A stretch of DNA of 64,000 nt, taken from assembly GCF_905200055.1 (NCBI RefSeq), contig NZ_CAJKIS010000003.1, positions 27,298-91,297 on the forward strand. The letters run 5' to 3'. Made by a program: the position numbers and the translations under genes. Positions 25,688 through 34,824 of this stretch are shown here, piece by piece. The notes below the pieces were generated by a model. That model was not told the origin of the DNA. It did no database searches and saw nothing but the letters and a program-made list of their open reading frames with translations. Within the stretch, counting starts at the first letter, position 1; each line of letters begins with the position of its first letter. The DNA is from an uncultured Fusobacterium sp. (GTDB lineage Bacteria; Fusobacteriota; Fusobacteriia; Fusobacteriales; Fusobacteriaceae).

Positions 25688-26866
25688 ATGAGTATAAGAG
25701 AAAGAATGTCAGGAAATGAAGCCGTAGCAATAGCTATGAGACAAATAAATCCAGATGTAGTACCAGCTTTTCCAATCACTCCTTCTACAGAGATACCACA
25801 ATATTTCTCTAAATTTGTTGCTGATGGATTAGTTGATACAGAGTTTATTCCAGTTGAATCAGAACATAGTGCAATGTCAGCTGCTATGGGTTCTCAAGCT
25901 GCTGGAGCTAGAACAATGACTGCAACTTCATCTTGTGGACTTGCACTTATGTGGGAGATGCTTTATGTTGTATCTTCAGCTAGATTACCTATTACACTTG
26001 CTTGTGTGAACAGAGCTCTTACTGGACCTATCAATATCAATGCTGATCATAGTGACTCTATGGGTGCTAGAGATGCTGGATGGATTCAAATATATAGTGA
26101 AACAAACCAAGAAGCTTATGACAATATGTTACAAGCTAATAGAATAGGTGAACATCCAGATGTTCAACTTCCTGTTATGATTTGCCAAGATGGATTTATC
26201 ACAAGTCATGCTGTTGAAAATATAGAACTGCTTGAAGATGATAAAGCTAAAGCTTTTGTTGGAGAATATACTCCAGAAGATTATCTTTTAAATTCTAAAA
26301 GACCTGTAGCTATGGGACCTTATGATATTGTTTCATACTATATGGAGCACAAAGTTAATCAAGCTCATGCTATGATAAATGCTAAAAAAGTTATTCTTGA
26401 AGTAGCCGCTGAATTTGAAAAATTAACTGGAAGAAAATATGGATTCTTTGAAGAATATAGATTAGATGATGCAGAAGTAGCAATAGTTGTTATCAACTCT
26501 ACTGCTGGAACTGCAAAAGCTGCTATAGATGAGATGAGAAAAGAGGGTAAAAAAGTTGGGCTTTTAAAAATAAGAGTATTTAGACCTTTCCCTATGGAAG
26601 AGATTGCTCAAGCACTTAAACATATAAAAATGGTAGCTGTTATGGATAAATCTGAGGGATTCTCTGCTGCTGGAGGACCTGTTTTTGCTGAAGTAAGGTC
26701 TGCTCTTTATGACTGTAACCCAAGACCTAAAATGGTAAACTATGTGTATGGACTTGGTGGTAGAGATGTTACTACAAACCATATCAAAGAGATCTTTGAA
26801 ACTTTATTAAAAGAAAAAGATGAAGAGGTTAAAAATAGATATAGACATTTTGGTGTAAGAGGTTAG
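25688..26866 (+). CDS. porA: Pyruvate:ferredoxin oxidoreductase, alpha subunit
   Basis: This 392-residue subunit starts MSIRERMSGNEAVAIAMRQI and has AFPITPSTEIPQYFS, VESEHSAMSAAMGSQAAGAR and TATSSCGLALMWEMLYV, which form part of the thiamine diphosphate site, then an adaptor domain with MDKSEGFSAAGGPVFAEV. I chose the ATG at 25688 because GGAGGT lies 7 bp upstream. A TTG at 25673 would put the ribosome site inside the gene. Confidence 0.93.
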   Translation: MSIRERMSGNEAVAIAMRQINPDVVPAFPITPSTEIPQYFSKFVADGLVDTEFIPVESEHSAMSAAMGSQAAGARTMTATSSCGLALMWEMLYVVSSARLPITLACVNRALTGPININADHSDSMGARDAGWIQIYSETNQEAYDNMLQANRIGEHPDVQLPVMICQDGFITSHAVENIELLEDDKAKAFVGEYTPEDYLLNSKRPVAMGPYDIVSYYMEHKVNQAHAMINAKKVILEVAAEFEKLTGRKYGFFEEYRLDDAEVAIVVINSTAGTAKAAIDEMRKEGKKVGLLKIRVFRPFPMEEIAQALKHIKMVAVMDKSEGFSAAGGPVFAEVRSALYDCNPRPKMVNYVYGLGGRDVTTNHIKEIFETLLKEKDEEVKNRYRHFGVRG

Positions 26867-26878
26867 GAGGATAATAAT

Positions 26879-27817
26879 ATGGCATATAATTTCAAAAAAG
26901 AGATGGAAAAACCAGAAAGACTTACTGGTGGACATAGAATGTGTGCTGGTTGTGGAGCACCAGTTGCAGTAAGAGGAGTATTAAGAGCTCTAAAAGAGGA
27001 AGATCAAGCTGTTATTTGTAGTGCTACAAGTTGCCTTGAAGTTTCAACTTTCCTTTATCCTTATACAGCTTGGAAAGATTCTTTTATTCACTCTGCTTTT
27101 GAAAATGCTGCTGCTACTATCAGTGGAGCTGAAACAGCATATAGAGTTTTAAAGAAAAAAGGTAAAATTGATGATACATATAAATTTATAGCTTTTGGGG
27201 GAGATGGAGGAACATATGATATAGGGTTCCAATCACTTTCTGGAGCTATGGAAAGAGGACATGATATGGTTTATGTATGCTATGATAACGAAGCATATAT
27301 GAACACTGGTATTCAAAGATCTTCTGCTACTCCTATTGGAGCAGATACTACAACTACTCCACTTGGAAGTGAAAGTACAGGAAAAAATCAAACTAGAAAA
27401 GAGCTTTCAGATGTAATGGCAGCTCATAATATTCCATATGTTGCTCAAACTACATTTATGGGAAATTTCAAAGATTTACATGAAAAAGCTGAAAAAGCTA
27501 TCTATACAGAGGGAGCAGCTTTCTTAAATATTCTTGCTCCTTGTCCTAGAGGATGGAGATATGAAAGTGAAGATCTAATGGAGATGTGTAAATTAGCTGT
27601 AGAAACTTGTTACTGGCCTCTTTTTGAAGTAATAAATGGTGAATGGAAACTAACTTACAGACCTAAGAAAAAACTTCCTATTGAAGAGTTCTTAAAGAAA
27701 CAAGGAAGATTTAAACATCTTTTCAAACCTGAAAACAGACATATCATTGATAGAATTCAAAAAGATGTAGATACTAAATGGGAAAGACTTTTAAAAAGAT
27801 GTGGAGAAGAATTATAA
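26879..27817 (+). CDS. porB: Pyruvate:ferredoxin oxidoreductase, beta subunit
   Basis: This 312-residue subunit binds thiamine diphosphate through FGGDGGTYDIGFQSLSGAM and NEAYMNTGIQRS. Cysteines for a [4Fe-4S] cluster lie in HRMCAGCGAPVAV and in CSATSCLEVST, with a further Cys near LAPCPRGW. It ends the porGDAB operon. GGAGGATAAT precedes the ATG. The product acetyl-CoA and reduced ferredoxin link serine and cysteine breakdown to the Rnf complex encoded at 36.7-41.7 kb. Confidence 0.93.
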   Translation: MAYNFKKEMEKPERLTGGHRMCAGCGAPVAVRGVLRALKEEDQAVICSATSCLEVSTFLYPYTAWKDSFIHSAFENAAATISGAETAYRVLKKKGKIDDTYKFIAFGGDGGTYDIGFQSLSGAMERGHDMVYVCYDNEAYMNTGIQRSSATPIGADTTTTPLGSESTGKNQTRKELSDVMAAHNIPYVAQTTFMGNFKDLHEKAEKAIYTEGAAFLNILAPCPRGWRYESEDLMEMCKLAVETCYWPLFEVINGEWKLTYRPKKKLPIEEFLKKQGRFKHLFKPENRHIIDRIQKDVDTKWERLLKRCGEEL

Positions 27818-27837
27818 TTAATTTAATATAATTTAAG

Positions 27838-27867
27838 AAAAGGTGCTATAATTATAGCACCTTTTTA
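27838..27867. terminator. Bidirectional terminator between porB and pepV
   Basis: AAAAGGTGCTAT and ATAGCACCTTTT form a 12-bp stem around AATT with T tails on both strands. The two flanking genes converge. Confidence 0.9.
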
Positions 27868-27871
27868 TCTT

Positions 27872-29257
27872 TTATTTTATTAAAGCTGATAACTTTAAAA
27901 TAGCTTTAGCATAGATCTCCATACCTTGTTTTAACATATTTATATCCATACTTTCATCAAAGCTATGTGGATTTCCCTTATACTCTTTAAAGTTTGGTCC
28001 AAAAGCTACTGTATTAGGCATTAATTTTGCATATGTTCCACCACCTAATGCTGCTGGCTCCTCATCTCTACCTGTAACCTCTTGATATACATCTTGTAAC
28101 TCTTTTACAAGAGGATGAGATTTTTCAAAATAAAGAGGTGGATTATGATTTTCTTTAAAGAAAACTACATTTCCATTTTTACCTGCTTCATCTAATCTTG
28201 AATCAAGTGTTTTTTCATCTATTGATGCTGGATATCTTATATTAAATTTAACAAATATCTCATCATTTACAATATTTGTTATTCCTGCACTTATAGTAAG
28301 ATCTCCTACTTCCTCATTTGTAGTTTTTATTCCTAAATTAATTCCATCATAAGTTTCTCCAACTTTTGTAGCTATAAATTCTACAAACTCTTTTGCAGAA
28401 TCTTTTTCATCTAAGATTAAATTTAAAAGTTGATACATTCCTAAAAGAGCATTTATTCCCTTTTGAGGTGAACTAGCATGAGCTGATTTTCCAATACATT
28501 TAACTGTATCTCCATCTATTTCAAAATGGTTACTAGAATATTTTTCCACTTCTACTATCTTCTCTTTTAAATTAAATTTACTTGTATCTTTTAATTTTAG
28601 AGTACATAGCTCTGGAACAATATTAGATCTTGTCCCTGCTTTTAATTCAAGAATATTTGTATTTGAAAGATCCATTTTTTTTCTAAAAGAGAAAGTATAA
28701 ATCCCCTTTTCTGAAAATATTACTGGAAATCTTCCATCTGGAGTAAAAGCATATTTTGGTGGTTGCTCTTTAGAAAGATAATATTTTATATCTTCATCTC
28801 CACTTTCTTCATTAGTTCCAAAGATTATTCTCACTCTTTTATTAAAGTTAGGCTCAGTATCAACTACAGCTTTTAAAGAGTAAAGAGCTGAAATTATTGG
28901 ACCTTTATTATCAATAGCTCCTCTTGCTACAAGTTGATCTCCAACTATTCTTCCTTCATATGGTGGTACACTCCAGTTTTCAACATCTCCTTCAGGTACT
29001 ACATCTATATGCCCAAGAACAGCTATATATTCCTCTTCCTCTCCATACTCTGCATATCCTGCATAGTTATCTAAATTTTTAACTTTAAATCCTAGAGATT
29101 TAGCTATTTCTAGCACTTCATTTAAGGCTTTCTTTAGTTCAACTCCATAAGGAGCATCTCCTATTTTTTCACCTTTTACAGTTCTTATATTGATTATCTT
29201 GATAATACTATCTAATGTCTCATTAAAATGTTCATCAATATATCTTTTTAATTCCAT
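27872..29257 (-). CDS. pepV: Dipeptidase PepV-like (M20 metallopeptidase)
   Basis: This cytosolic zinc peptidase has about 461 residues. M20-family residues are visible: VLGHIDVVPEGD (metal His and Asp), ARGAIDNKGP (bridging Asp), FGTNEESGDEDI (catalytic Glu pair), and ALGGGTYAKL with a C-terminal PHSFDESM. PepV-type enzymes split dipeptides with an N-terminal D- or L-residue. It is the last gene of a PTS operon that also encodes glycosylasparaginase, so it may finish off glycopeptide remnants. The ATG at 29257 overlaps the IIB stop by a few bases; a TTG at 29272 is the other option. Neither has a strong ribosome site, so coupled translation is likely. Confidence 0.88.
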   Translation of the reverse strand: MELKRYIDEHFNETLDSIIKIINIRTVKGEKIGDAPYGVELKKALNEVLEIAKSLGFKVKNLDNYAGYAEYGEEEEYIAVLGHIDVVPEGDVENWSVPPYEGRIVGDQLVARGAIDNKGPIISALYSLKAVVDTEPNFNKRVRIIFGTNEESGDEDIKYYLSKEQPPKYAFTPDGRFPVIFSEKGIYTFSFRKKMDLSNTNILELKAGTRSNIVPELCTLKLKDTSKFNLKEKIVEVEKYSSNHFEIDGDTVKCIGKSAHASSPQKGINALLGMYQLLNLILDEKDSAKEFVEFIATKVGETYDGINLGIKTTNEEVGDLTISAGITNIVNDEIFVKFNIRYPASIDEKTLDSRLDEAGKNGNVVFFKENHNPPLYFEKSHPLVKELQDVYQEVTGRDEEPAALGGGTYAKLMPNTVAFGPNFKEYKGNPHSFDESMDINMLKQGMEIYAKAILKLSALIK

Positions 29258-29264
29258 AAAATCA

Positions 29265-29570
29265 CTATCCAATTAAAGCTAGAGCTTGTTCTAATACTTT
29301 TTCACCTTTCATCATACCATAATCTATTGTATTGATAACTTCTACTTTTTTTCCTTTAGCTGCTGCTATTGGCTCAAGTTTAGCTTTTTTATATTTTACT
29401 TGTGGTCCTAATAGAAATACATCATAGTTATCTAAATTTTCTTCAAATTTTGCTATACTTACTGCAGCAATTTCAGTTTCAATCCCTTTTTTCTCTGCTG
29501 CTTCTTTCATTTTTTTAACCATAAGGCTTGTTGACATTCCTGCATCACATAATAATAATATTTTTTTCAT
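29265..29570 (-). CDS. PTS system lactose/cellobiose-type IIB component
   Basis: This 101-residue phosphocarrier begins MKKILLLCDAGMSTSLMVKK, with phospho-accepting Cys8 in the CDAGMST loop, and includes LLGPQVKYK. This is the Lac/Cel (chitobiose) family fold. It passes phosphate from IIA to the sugar bound by IIC. Together with IIA (31930-32250) and IIC (29620-30924) it makes a full set in one operon. AGGAGGAAAG precedes the ATG. Confidence 0.9.
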   Translation of the reverse strand: MKKILLLCDAGMSTSLMVKKMKEAAEKKGIETEIAAVSIAKFEENLDNYDVFLLGPQVKYKKAKLEPIAAAKGKKVEVINTIDYGMMKGEKVLEQALALIG

Positions 29571-29587
29571 ATTCTTTCCTCCTCTTA

Positions 29588-29607
29588 TATGTATATAGAC
29601 AATAATA
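29588..29607 (+). repeat. Iteron-like 20-bp repeat inside the PTS operon
   Basis: TATGTATATAGACAATAATA matches the origin repeat closely. It lies in the short gap between the IIC and IIB genes, far from the origin. Confidence 0.5.
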
Positions 29608-29619
29608 ATTATTTTCTAT

Positions 29620-30924
29620 CTATTTATTTTCTTCTGCTTCTAATCTTTCCATTTCATCTTCCTCTTTTTTACTTGCTTTATCTATGATTCTTAAGAATGG
29701 AAGATAGATCATTGCTCCTATAATAAGGTTTGCTATTTGAATTAATGCTCCACTAAAATCTCCTACTGTAATAAATCCACTGATTACTGCTGGTGTAGGC
29801 CATGGGAAAGCTACTCCTAATGGTTTTGAAACTAATCCAATATTCATTGCTATATATTGAGTTGTTACCATAACTATTGGTACAATATTAAATGGAATTA
29901 GCATAATTGGGTTTAATATTATAGGTAATCCAAATAGGACTGGCTCATTGATATTAAAGATTCCTGGAACAATTCCAATAGCTCCGACACTTTTTATATG
30001 TTTACTCTTAGCAAAGATTACAATAGCAAGTAATAGTGATAATGTAACTCCTGCTCCTCCCATCCATATCATATCAAAGAATTGCTCTGTTATAACATGT
30101 GGTAGAGGTTGTCCAGCTTGTAGTGCTGCTATATTTTCAGCTTGGTTTTCTAACCAGAATGGTCTTACAAATCCATTTACCATTGATCCACTATTAATTC
30201 CTACTGACCAAAGAATTGAAATTGCAAATACTGTAAGAATTGAACCAATGTATGATGTTCCTAATGCTCTTAATGGAAGTGCTAACATTTTATATACAAA
30301 GTCATGGATTGTTCCATAAGAAGTGTGTTCCATTCCCACTCTTAATAGAAGAGCTGTTGCAAGAATAACTGTTCCTGGAATAAGAGCTTCAAATGATTTT
30401 ATTACTTCAGGTGGAACTCCATCAGGCATTTTTACTAAGATATCTCTTTTTACAAAGAAATGGAATATTTTTACTGTTACAACACCGATTACCATAGCAA
30501 CAAACATTCCTTTACTTCCTAGCCAAGTAAATGTTATTACTTGTCCAAATTCACTTGTGTTTCCTAGTGGAGTAAGAATTAAAAATGAAGCTAAAGATAA
30601 TAGTCCAACTGCTATACTATCAAGTTCAAATTGTTTTGCCAGTTGTTGTGCTACAAGAAAAGCTACAAATAGTGCAATTAAGTTAAATGTTGCACTTACT
30701 GGAATATCAAATATATCTTTCCAATTTTCTCCTAAAAGACTTGCCATTCCTCTTTGATATGCTGGTAAAGGGAAAGCTGTTATCATTAAAAATAGTGATC
30801 CTATCATCAATAGAGGCATCATCATTATAAATGCTCTTCTAATTCCGTTGACATATTTATTTTCAGCAATCCAAGCTGCTACAGGTACTAATTTTTCTTC
30901 TAATATCTCTATTGCTTTACTCAT
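29620..30924 (-). CDS. PTS system lactose/cellobiose-type IIC permease
   Basis: This 434-residue membrane permease has about ten hydrophobic segments. It shows the Lac-family signature NINEPVLFGLPIILNP, and near the start VPVAAWIAENKYVNGIRRAF, both common to cellobiose and chitobiose IIC proteins. The substrate cannot be read from sequence. The neighbouring glycosylasparaginase suggests an N-acetylglucosamine-containing compound such as GlcNAc-Asn or chitobiose-Asn. AGGAGAGGACA precedes the ATG. Confidence 0.9.
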   Translation of the reverse strand: MSKAIEILEEKLVPVAAWIAENKYVNGIRRAFIMMMPLLMIGSLFLMITAFPLPAYQRGMASLLGENWKDIFDIPVSATFNLIALFVAFLVAQQLAKQFELDSIAVGLLSLASFLILTPLGNTSEFGQVITFTWLGSKGMFVAMVIGVVTVKIFHFFVKRDILVKMPDGVPPEVIKSFEALIPGTVILATALLLRVGMEHTSYGTIHDFVYKMLALPLRALGTSYIGSILTVFAISILWSVGINSGSMVNGFVRPFWLENQAENIAALQAGQPLPHVITEQFFDMIWMGGAGVTLSLLLAIVIFAKSKHIKSVGAIGIVPGIFNINEPVLFGLPIILNPIMLIPFNIVPIVMVTTQYIAMNIGLVSKPLGVAFPWPTPAVISGFITVGDFSGALIQIANLIIGAMIYLPFLRIIDKASKKEEDEMERLEAEENK

Positions 30925-30952
30925 TGTCCTCTCCTTTATTTTAATATAATTC

Positions 30953-31930
30953 TTATATTTCTTCCAATGGTTTTTGAATATTTCTCTTATACTCTTCCAT
31001 ATATTCTTTAGATGCTACTTCTATTTTAACCTCTCTAACTGTTTTATCCTCATTAAATACAGGATTTGCTAAATATACTTTTGGCTCCTCTTCAGATGTT
31101 GATGCTACAAAAGTAAATTCTACGTTTGTTCCTATTCCCCATTCACCCTTGTTATTCATTGCAATAACAGATATAGCCCCGGCTACTCCTCTTCTTTTTC
31201 TTAATTGTTCTGAAAAATCTTCAACTGCTGATTGTGCAGCTTCCATTGGAGACATTCCATTTCTCATTCTTTGAACAGTTTCATATGAAAGACAACCTTT
31301 CATAATATCCTCTCCAAGTCCTGTTGCTGCTGCTCCTCCAACTTCATTATCTACATAAAATCCAGATCCTGACACTGGAGAATCTCCAACTCTTCCTCTT
31401 CTTTTCATGAATAATCCACTTGTTGAAGTTGCAACTGCCATATCTTTTTCACTATCTAATCCAATCATACATACAGTATCATGTCCATCATATGGTGAAA
31501 GATTCTTTTCATTTATCTCTTTCATTCTTATTTCCCAAGTTTTTTTAGCTCTCTCTGTAAGCATATTTTGTCTTACAAATCCATTTTTATGTGCATAAGC
31601 TTCTGCTCCAGCCCCTACTAAGAAAATATTAAATCTATCTGCACTTAATTTTCTAGCAATACTTACAGGATTTTTATAATCTTTTATTCCTGCTACTGCT
31701 CCTATTGATAGTGTTTTTCCATCCATAAAAGCTGCATCTAATTCAACTTCACAATTTTCATTTGGAAGTCCTCCATAACCTACTGATTTATAGAAAGGAT
31801 AATCCTCAACTTGCATTATTGCTTTTTCTATTGCATCTTGACATTTTCCATCATTTTTTAATATATCAGCACCTAGAGCAACACCATCAGCAGCCATTCT
31901 CCATGTTGCTATAATTCCCCACTTTCTCAT
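30953..31930 (-). CDS. N4-(beta-N-acetylglucosaminyl)-L-asparaginase
   Basis: This 325-residue Ntn-hydrolase splits the bond between GlcNAc and asparagine. The autocleavage site is clear: YDGHDTVCMIG, with His150-Asp151-Thr152, where Thr152 becomes the N-terminal nucleophile. Downstream are RRGRVGDSPVSGSGFY and GAAATGLGEDIMK, which form the substrate site. There is no signal peptide, so it works in the cytosol, unlike exported relatives. It lies inside a PTS operon between IIA and IIC, with its start overlapping the IIA stop. I infer that the PTS brings in a glycosyl-asparagine that this enzyme then splits. Confidence 0.9.
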   Translation of the reverse strand: MRKWGIIATWRMAADGVALGADILKNDGKCQDAIEKAIMQVEDYPFYKSVGYGGLPNENCEVELDAAFMDGKTLSIGAVAGIKDYKNPVSIARKLSADRFNIFLVGAGAEAYAHKNGFVRQNMLTERAKKTWEIRMKEINEKNLSPYDGHDTVCMIGLDSEKDMAVATSTSGLFMKRRGRVGDSPVSGSGFYVDNEVGGAAATGLGEDIMKGCLSYETVQRMRNGMSPMEAAQSAVEDFSEQLRKRRGVAGAISVIAMNNKGEWGIGTNVEFTFVASTSEEEPKVYLANPVFNEDKTVREVKIEVASKEYMEEYKRNIQKPLEEI

Positions 31931-32250
31931 TATTTTCTCACTCCTATTGCTTTATACATCTCTATCATTTCCTCAACTAATTCTCTTGCTAATATTGAGT
32001 TCATTAAATGATCTTGTGCATGAACCATAAGAAGGTTAATTTCAACTTTATTTCCATCAGCTTCATTACAAATAAGTTCTGTTTGCATCTCATGTGCTTT
32101 TAAAGATTTTTCTCTAGCTTCTTTTAAAAGTTCCTCAGCAGCCTCAAAATTTCCATTTTTAGCTTCACTTAAAGCTTCATAAGCTAAGCTTCTAGCCTCT
32201 CCAGAGTTTCCTACTATTGTCATTGCTATTTCTTCTAAATCCATATTCAT
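31930..32250 (-). CDS. PTS system lactose/cellobiose-type IIA component
   Basis: This 106-residue helical protein has phospho-accepting His77 in INLLMVHAQDHLMNS, with the usual N-terminal EEIAMTIVGNSGEARSLAYEAL. It accepts phosphate from HPr and gives it to IIB. It is the first gene of a five-gene operon (IIA, glycosylasparaginase, IIC, IIB, PepV). AGGAGG lies 7 bp before the ATG. Confidence 0.92.
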   Translation of the reverse strand: MNMDLEEIAMTIVGNSGEARSLAYEALSEAKNGNFEAAEELLKEAREKSLKAHEMQTELICNEADGNKVEINLLMVHAQDHLMNSILARELVEEMIEMYKAIGVRK

Positions 32251-32493
32251 TTTAACGCCTCCTAAAAACTTTTTTTGTTATTTTATATTTTATTTATATC
32301 ATTATTAAAAAATAATGTCAAAAATCATGTTTTATGAACTATTATCGTTAAAAAAGTAACAATATAGAGGAAGATTTGAATAAAATATAGATTTATGCTA
32401 TTATAAAATCAATATAACGAAAATATATTTTATTAATTTCGTTTAAAAATAAAAAAATCACTATTTTAAAATTTTTTTTATAAGGAGATCAAT

Positions 32494-33567
32494 ATGAAAC
32501 TTAATTTTTTAAAAACTAATATAAATATTGACTTTTCAAAATATCTTAGTAAGAAAGAGAGAGAGTTTATAAAATCTCTTGATATAAAAGAAAAAACTAT
32601 AACTATCTCTTTAGAAAAATTTATAAAAGATTATAATCTTGTTTCTGAAGAGGAAGTTATAAAATTTTTTACATCTCTTTTAAATAAATATATTATTCTA
32701 TCTTCAAAACCAGATAATTATATTAGTTATATATCTATTTTACAATCTTTTCAAATTATAGAAGATAAAATAACTTTTACATTTTCCGATGAAATTTTAA
32801 GTTCTTTTAAAAAGGAAACTTATTTTGAAAAGTTAGGAATTAATAAGATTCTCACTCTTGAAGAGAAGTTCTCATATAAATTATTCCAATATTTAAAACA
32901 TAGATCAGAGAATATTATTTTTATCTCTTTAGAGGATCTTAGAGAACTTTTAGAGATAAAAGAATCCTATAAAAGATTCTATGATATTGAAAAAAATATT
33001 CTTCTCCCTATTTTAAAAGACTTAAACGAAAATGGGAATATGTATATTACATATAATAAAAATAAAAGTGGAGAATATAAAACTGCTAGGATTTTAGGAG
33101 TAACTTTTAAAAAGGAAAATTCAGATATTAAAAATAGTGCTATTAATGAAATTATGCAGCTAATTAGTCATAAAATTAATGATTTCTCAGAGATCTATAA
33201 TCTTATTATAAATAATCTTTCTGAACATGGTGAGGAATATGTTAGAGAAAATGTTGAATTTGCTTTAAATAACAGTAGTGGAAACTTTGATGTTTATCTA
33301 AAAAAACTATTCAATAGAGAATTAATAGTTAAAAAACCATATCTAACTATTAAAAAGAAATTTAAAAGTCTTTTTGATCTTCATATGGAAGTTTTAAAGA
33401 TTGCCCAAAAAGAGAGTGATTACCCTTCTAACCTCAAATTTTTAATAAAAATTTACTCTTTAAAAGATGGTGATAGTATTATTTGTGATGGAAAAGATAT
33501 ATACTTAAAAATCACTTATAGTAAAAACAGTATCTCACTTATAGAAATATTCCATCAAGATATCTAA
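32494..33567 (+). CDS. Rep_3/RepB-like winged-helix protein, function unknown
   Basis: This 357-residue basic protein has no membrane segment. Residues about 115-210 (EEKFSYKLFQYLKHRSENII, SLEDLRELLEIKESYKRF, NILLPILKDLNENGNMYI, then a return to TARILGVTF) match the winged-helix pattern of plasmid initiators of the Rep_3 (RepB) family. The part after 240 (EYVRENVEFALNN, NFDVYLKKLFN) is like the C-terminal part of such initiators. No plasmid, phage or partition genes are nearby, so it is either a relic or a chromosomal DNA-binding protein. AAGGAG precedes the ATG. The sequence upstream has AACGAAAAT/ATTTCGTT half-sites at 32416-32442. Confidence in the family is moderate. Confidence 0.55.
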   Translation: MKLNFLKTNINIDFSKYLSKKEREFIKSLDIKEKTITISLEKFIKDYNLVSEEEVIKFFTSLLNKYIILSSKPDNYISYISILQSFQIIEDKITFTFSDEILSSFKKETYFEKLGINKILTLEEKFSYKLFQYLKHRSENIIFISLEDLRELLEIKESYKRFYDIEKNILLPILKDLNENGNMYITYNKNKSGEYKTARILGVTFKKENSDIKNSAINEIMQLISHKINDFSEIYNLIINNLSEHGEEYVRENVEFALNNSSGNFDVYLKKLFNRELIVKKPYLTIKKKFKSLFDLHMEVLKIAQKESDYPSNLKFLIKIYSLKDGDSIICDGKDIYLKITYSKNSISLIEIFHQDI

Positions 33568-33570
33568 AGA

Positions 33571-33603
33571 AAAAAGACAGAAATTACTTCTGTCTTTTTT
33601 TAT
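33571..33603. terminator. Bidirectional terminator between the Rep_3-like and fucO-like genes
   Basis: AAAAAGACAGAA and TTCTGTCTTTTT form a 12-bp stem around ATTAC with T tails on both strands. Confidence 0.88.
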
Positions 33604-33629
33604 AGTATTTTCTATTTGATTAGAATAGA

Positions 33630-34778
33630 TTAGTAAGCTATATTGTATAATTTTTCTATATCTTCTAATGTTACATCTTTTGGATTTCCACCTGTACATA
33701 CATCTGCTAAAGCATCTTTTGATAATTTTGGTAATCCTGATTCTGGGATATTTATCTCTCTTAATGTTTGTGGTATATGAACATCTTTTGATAATTGTCT
33801 TACTGCTTCTACTGCTGCTTTAGCTGCTTCCTCTTTTGTCATTCCTGTTGTATCTACTCCCATAGCTCTTGCTATATCTCCATATTTATCTATACAAGCT
33901 GACATATTGAATTCCATTACTATTGGTAGTAATAATGCATTTGCAACTCCATGAGGTATATCATATACTGCTCCTAGTGGATGAGCCATTGAGTGAACTA
34001 TTCCTAGTCCTACATTTGAGAATCCCATTCCTGCTACATATTGAGCTATACTCATTCCTTCCATATCTTCTAAGTTTTTATCTGCTACTGCTCCTCTTAG
34101 GTGTTTTCCTATCATTTCAATAGCTTTTAACTCAAACATGTCTGATATTACATGAGCTCCTTTTGTAATATATCCTTCAATAGCATGTGTTAAAGCGTCC
34201 ATTCCTGTTGCTGCTATTGTTTTATTTGGCATTGTTAACATTAGTTCAGCATCAACTATTGCTACTAATGGAATATCTTTTGGATCTACACAAACGATTT
34301 TTCTATTTTCATCTTCTAATGTTATTACATAGTTAATTGTAACTTCTGCTGCTGTTCCACAAGTTGTTGGTAATGCAATAATTGGCACACATTTATTTTG
34401 TGTTGCTGCTACACCTTCTAATGATTTTATATCTGCAAATTCAGGATTATTTTTAACTATTGCAACTGCTTTTGCAGTATCTATTACAGATCCTCCACCT
34501 ACTGCTATTAAGAAATCTGCTCCTGCTTTATTGAAAGCTTCTAATCCATCTTTACAGTTTTTAACTGTTGGATTTTGTTTTATCTCTGTAAATTCTTCAT
34601 AAGCTATTCCTGCATTATTTAATACTTCTTTTACTTTATCTAGTACTCCACAACTAGCTAATATTTTATCACTTACTAAAAGAGCTTTTTTATATCCTCT
34701 TGCTTTTACTTCAGTTGCTAGTTCTGCTCTACTTCCTATCCCAAAATAGCTTGTTTCATTTAAAATATATCTTGCCAT
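33630..34778 (-). CDS. Iron-containing alcohol dehydrogenase, lactaldehyde reductase-like (copy 2)
   Basis: This 382-residue Fe-ADH is the same length as the FucO of the fucose operon and very similar to it along its whole length: AVGGGSVIDTAKAVAIVKNN, TTCGTAAEVTINYVITLED, TGMDALTHAIEGYITKGAH, IVHSMAHPLGAVYDIPHGV. It probably arose by duplication. It has its own promoter (34825-34853) and is not in a sugar operon, so it may serve general aldehyde reduction during fermentation. GGAGGGAAAAT precedes the ATG. Confidence 0.9.
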   Translation of the reverse strand: MARYILNETSYFGIGSRAELATEVKARGYKKALLVSDKILASCGVLDKVKEVLNNAGIAYEEFTEIKQNPTVKNCKDGLEAFNKAGADFLIAVGGGSVIDTAKAVAIVKNNPEFADIKSLEGVAATQNKCVPIIALPTTCGTAAEVTINYVITLEDENRKIVCVDPKDIPLVAIVDAELMLTMPNKTIAATGMDALTHAIEGYITKGAHVISDMFELKAIEMIGKHLRGAVADKNLEDMEGMSIAQYVAGMGFSNVGLGIVHSMAHPLGAVYDIPHGVANALLLPIVMEFNMSACIDKYGDIARAMGVDTTGMTKEEAAKAAVEAVRQLSKDVHIPQTLREINIPESGLPKLSKDALADVCTGGNPKDVTLEDIEKLYNIAY

Positions 34779-34824
34779 ATTTTCCCTCCAAAATTCTATT
34801 TATTATACTCCCTGTATTTATAGT

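Noticed and set aside
29948..30757. Open frames of 123 and 144 codons opposite the PTS IIC gene
   Set aside because: They are antisense to a clear permease gene, with low-complexity translations and no start signals.
33039..33058. TATGTATATTACATATAATA as another iteron copy
   Set aside because: It differs in three central positions and lies in a coding region that is rich in TAT and ATA codons; a chance match is likely.
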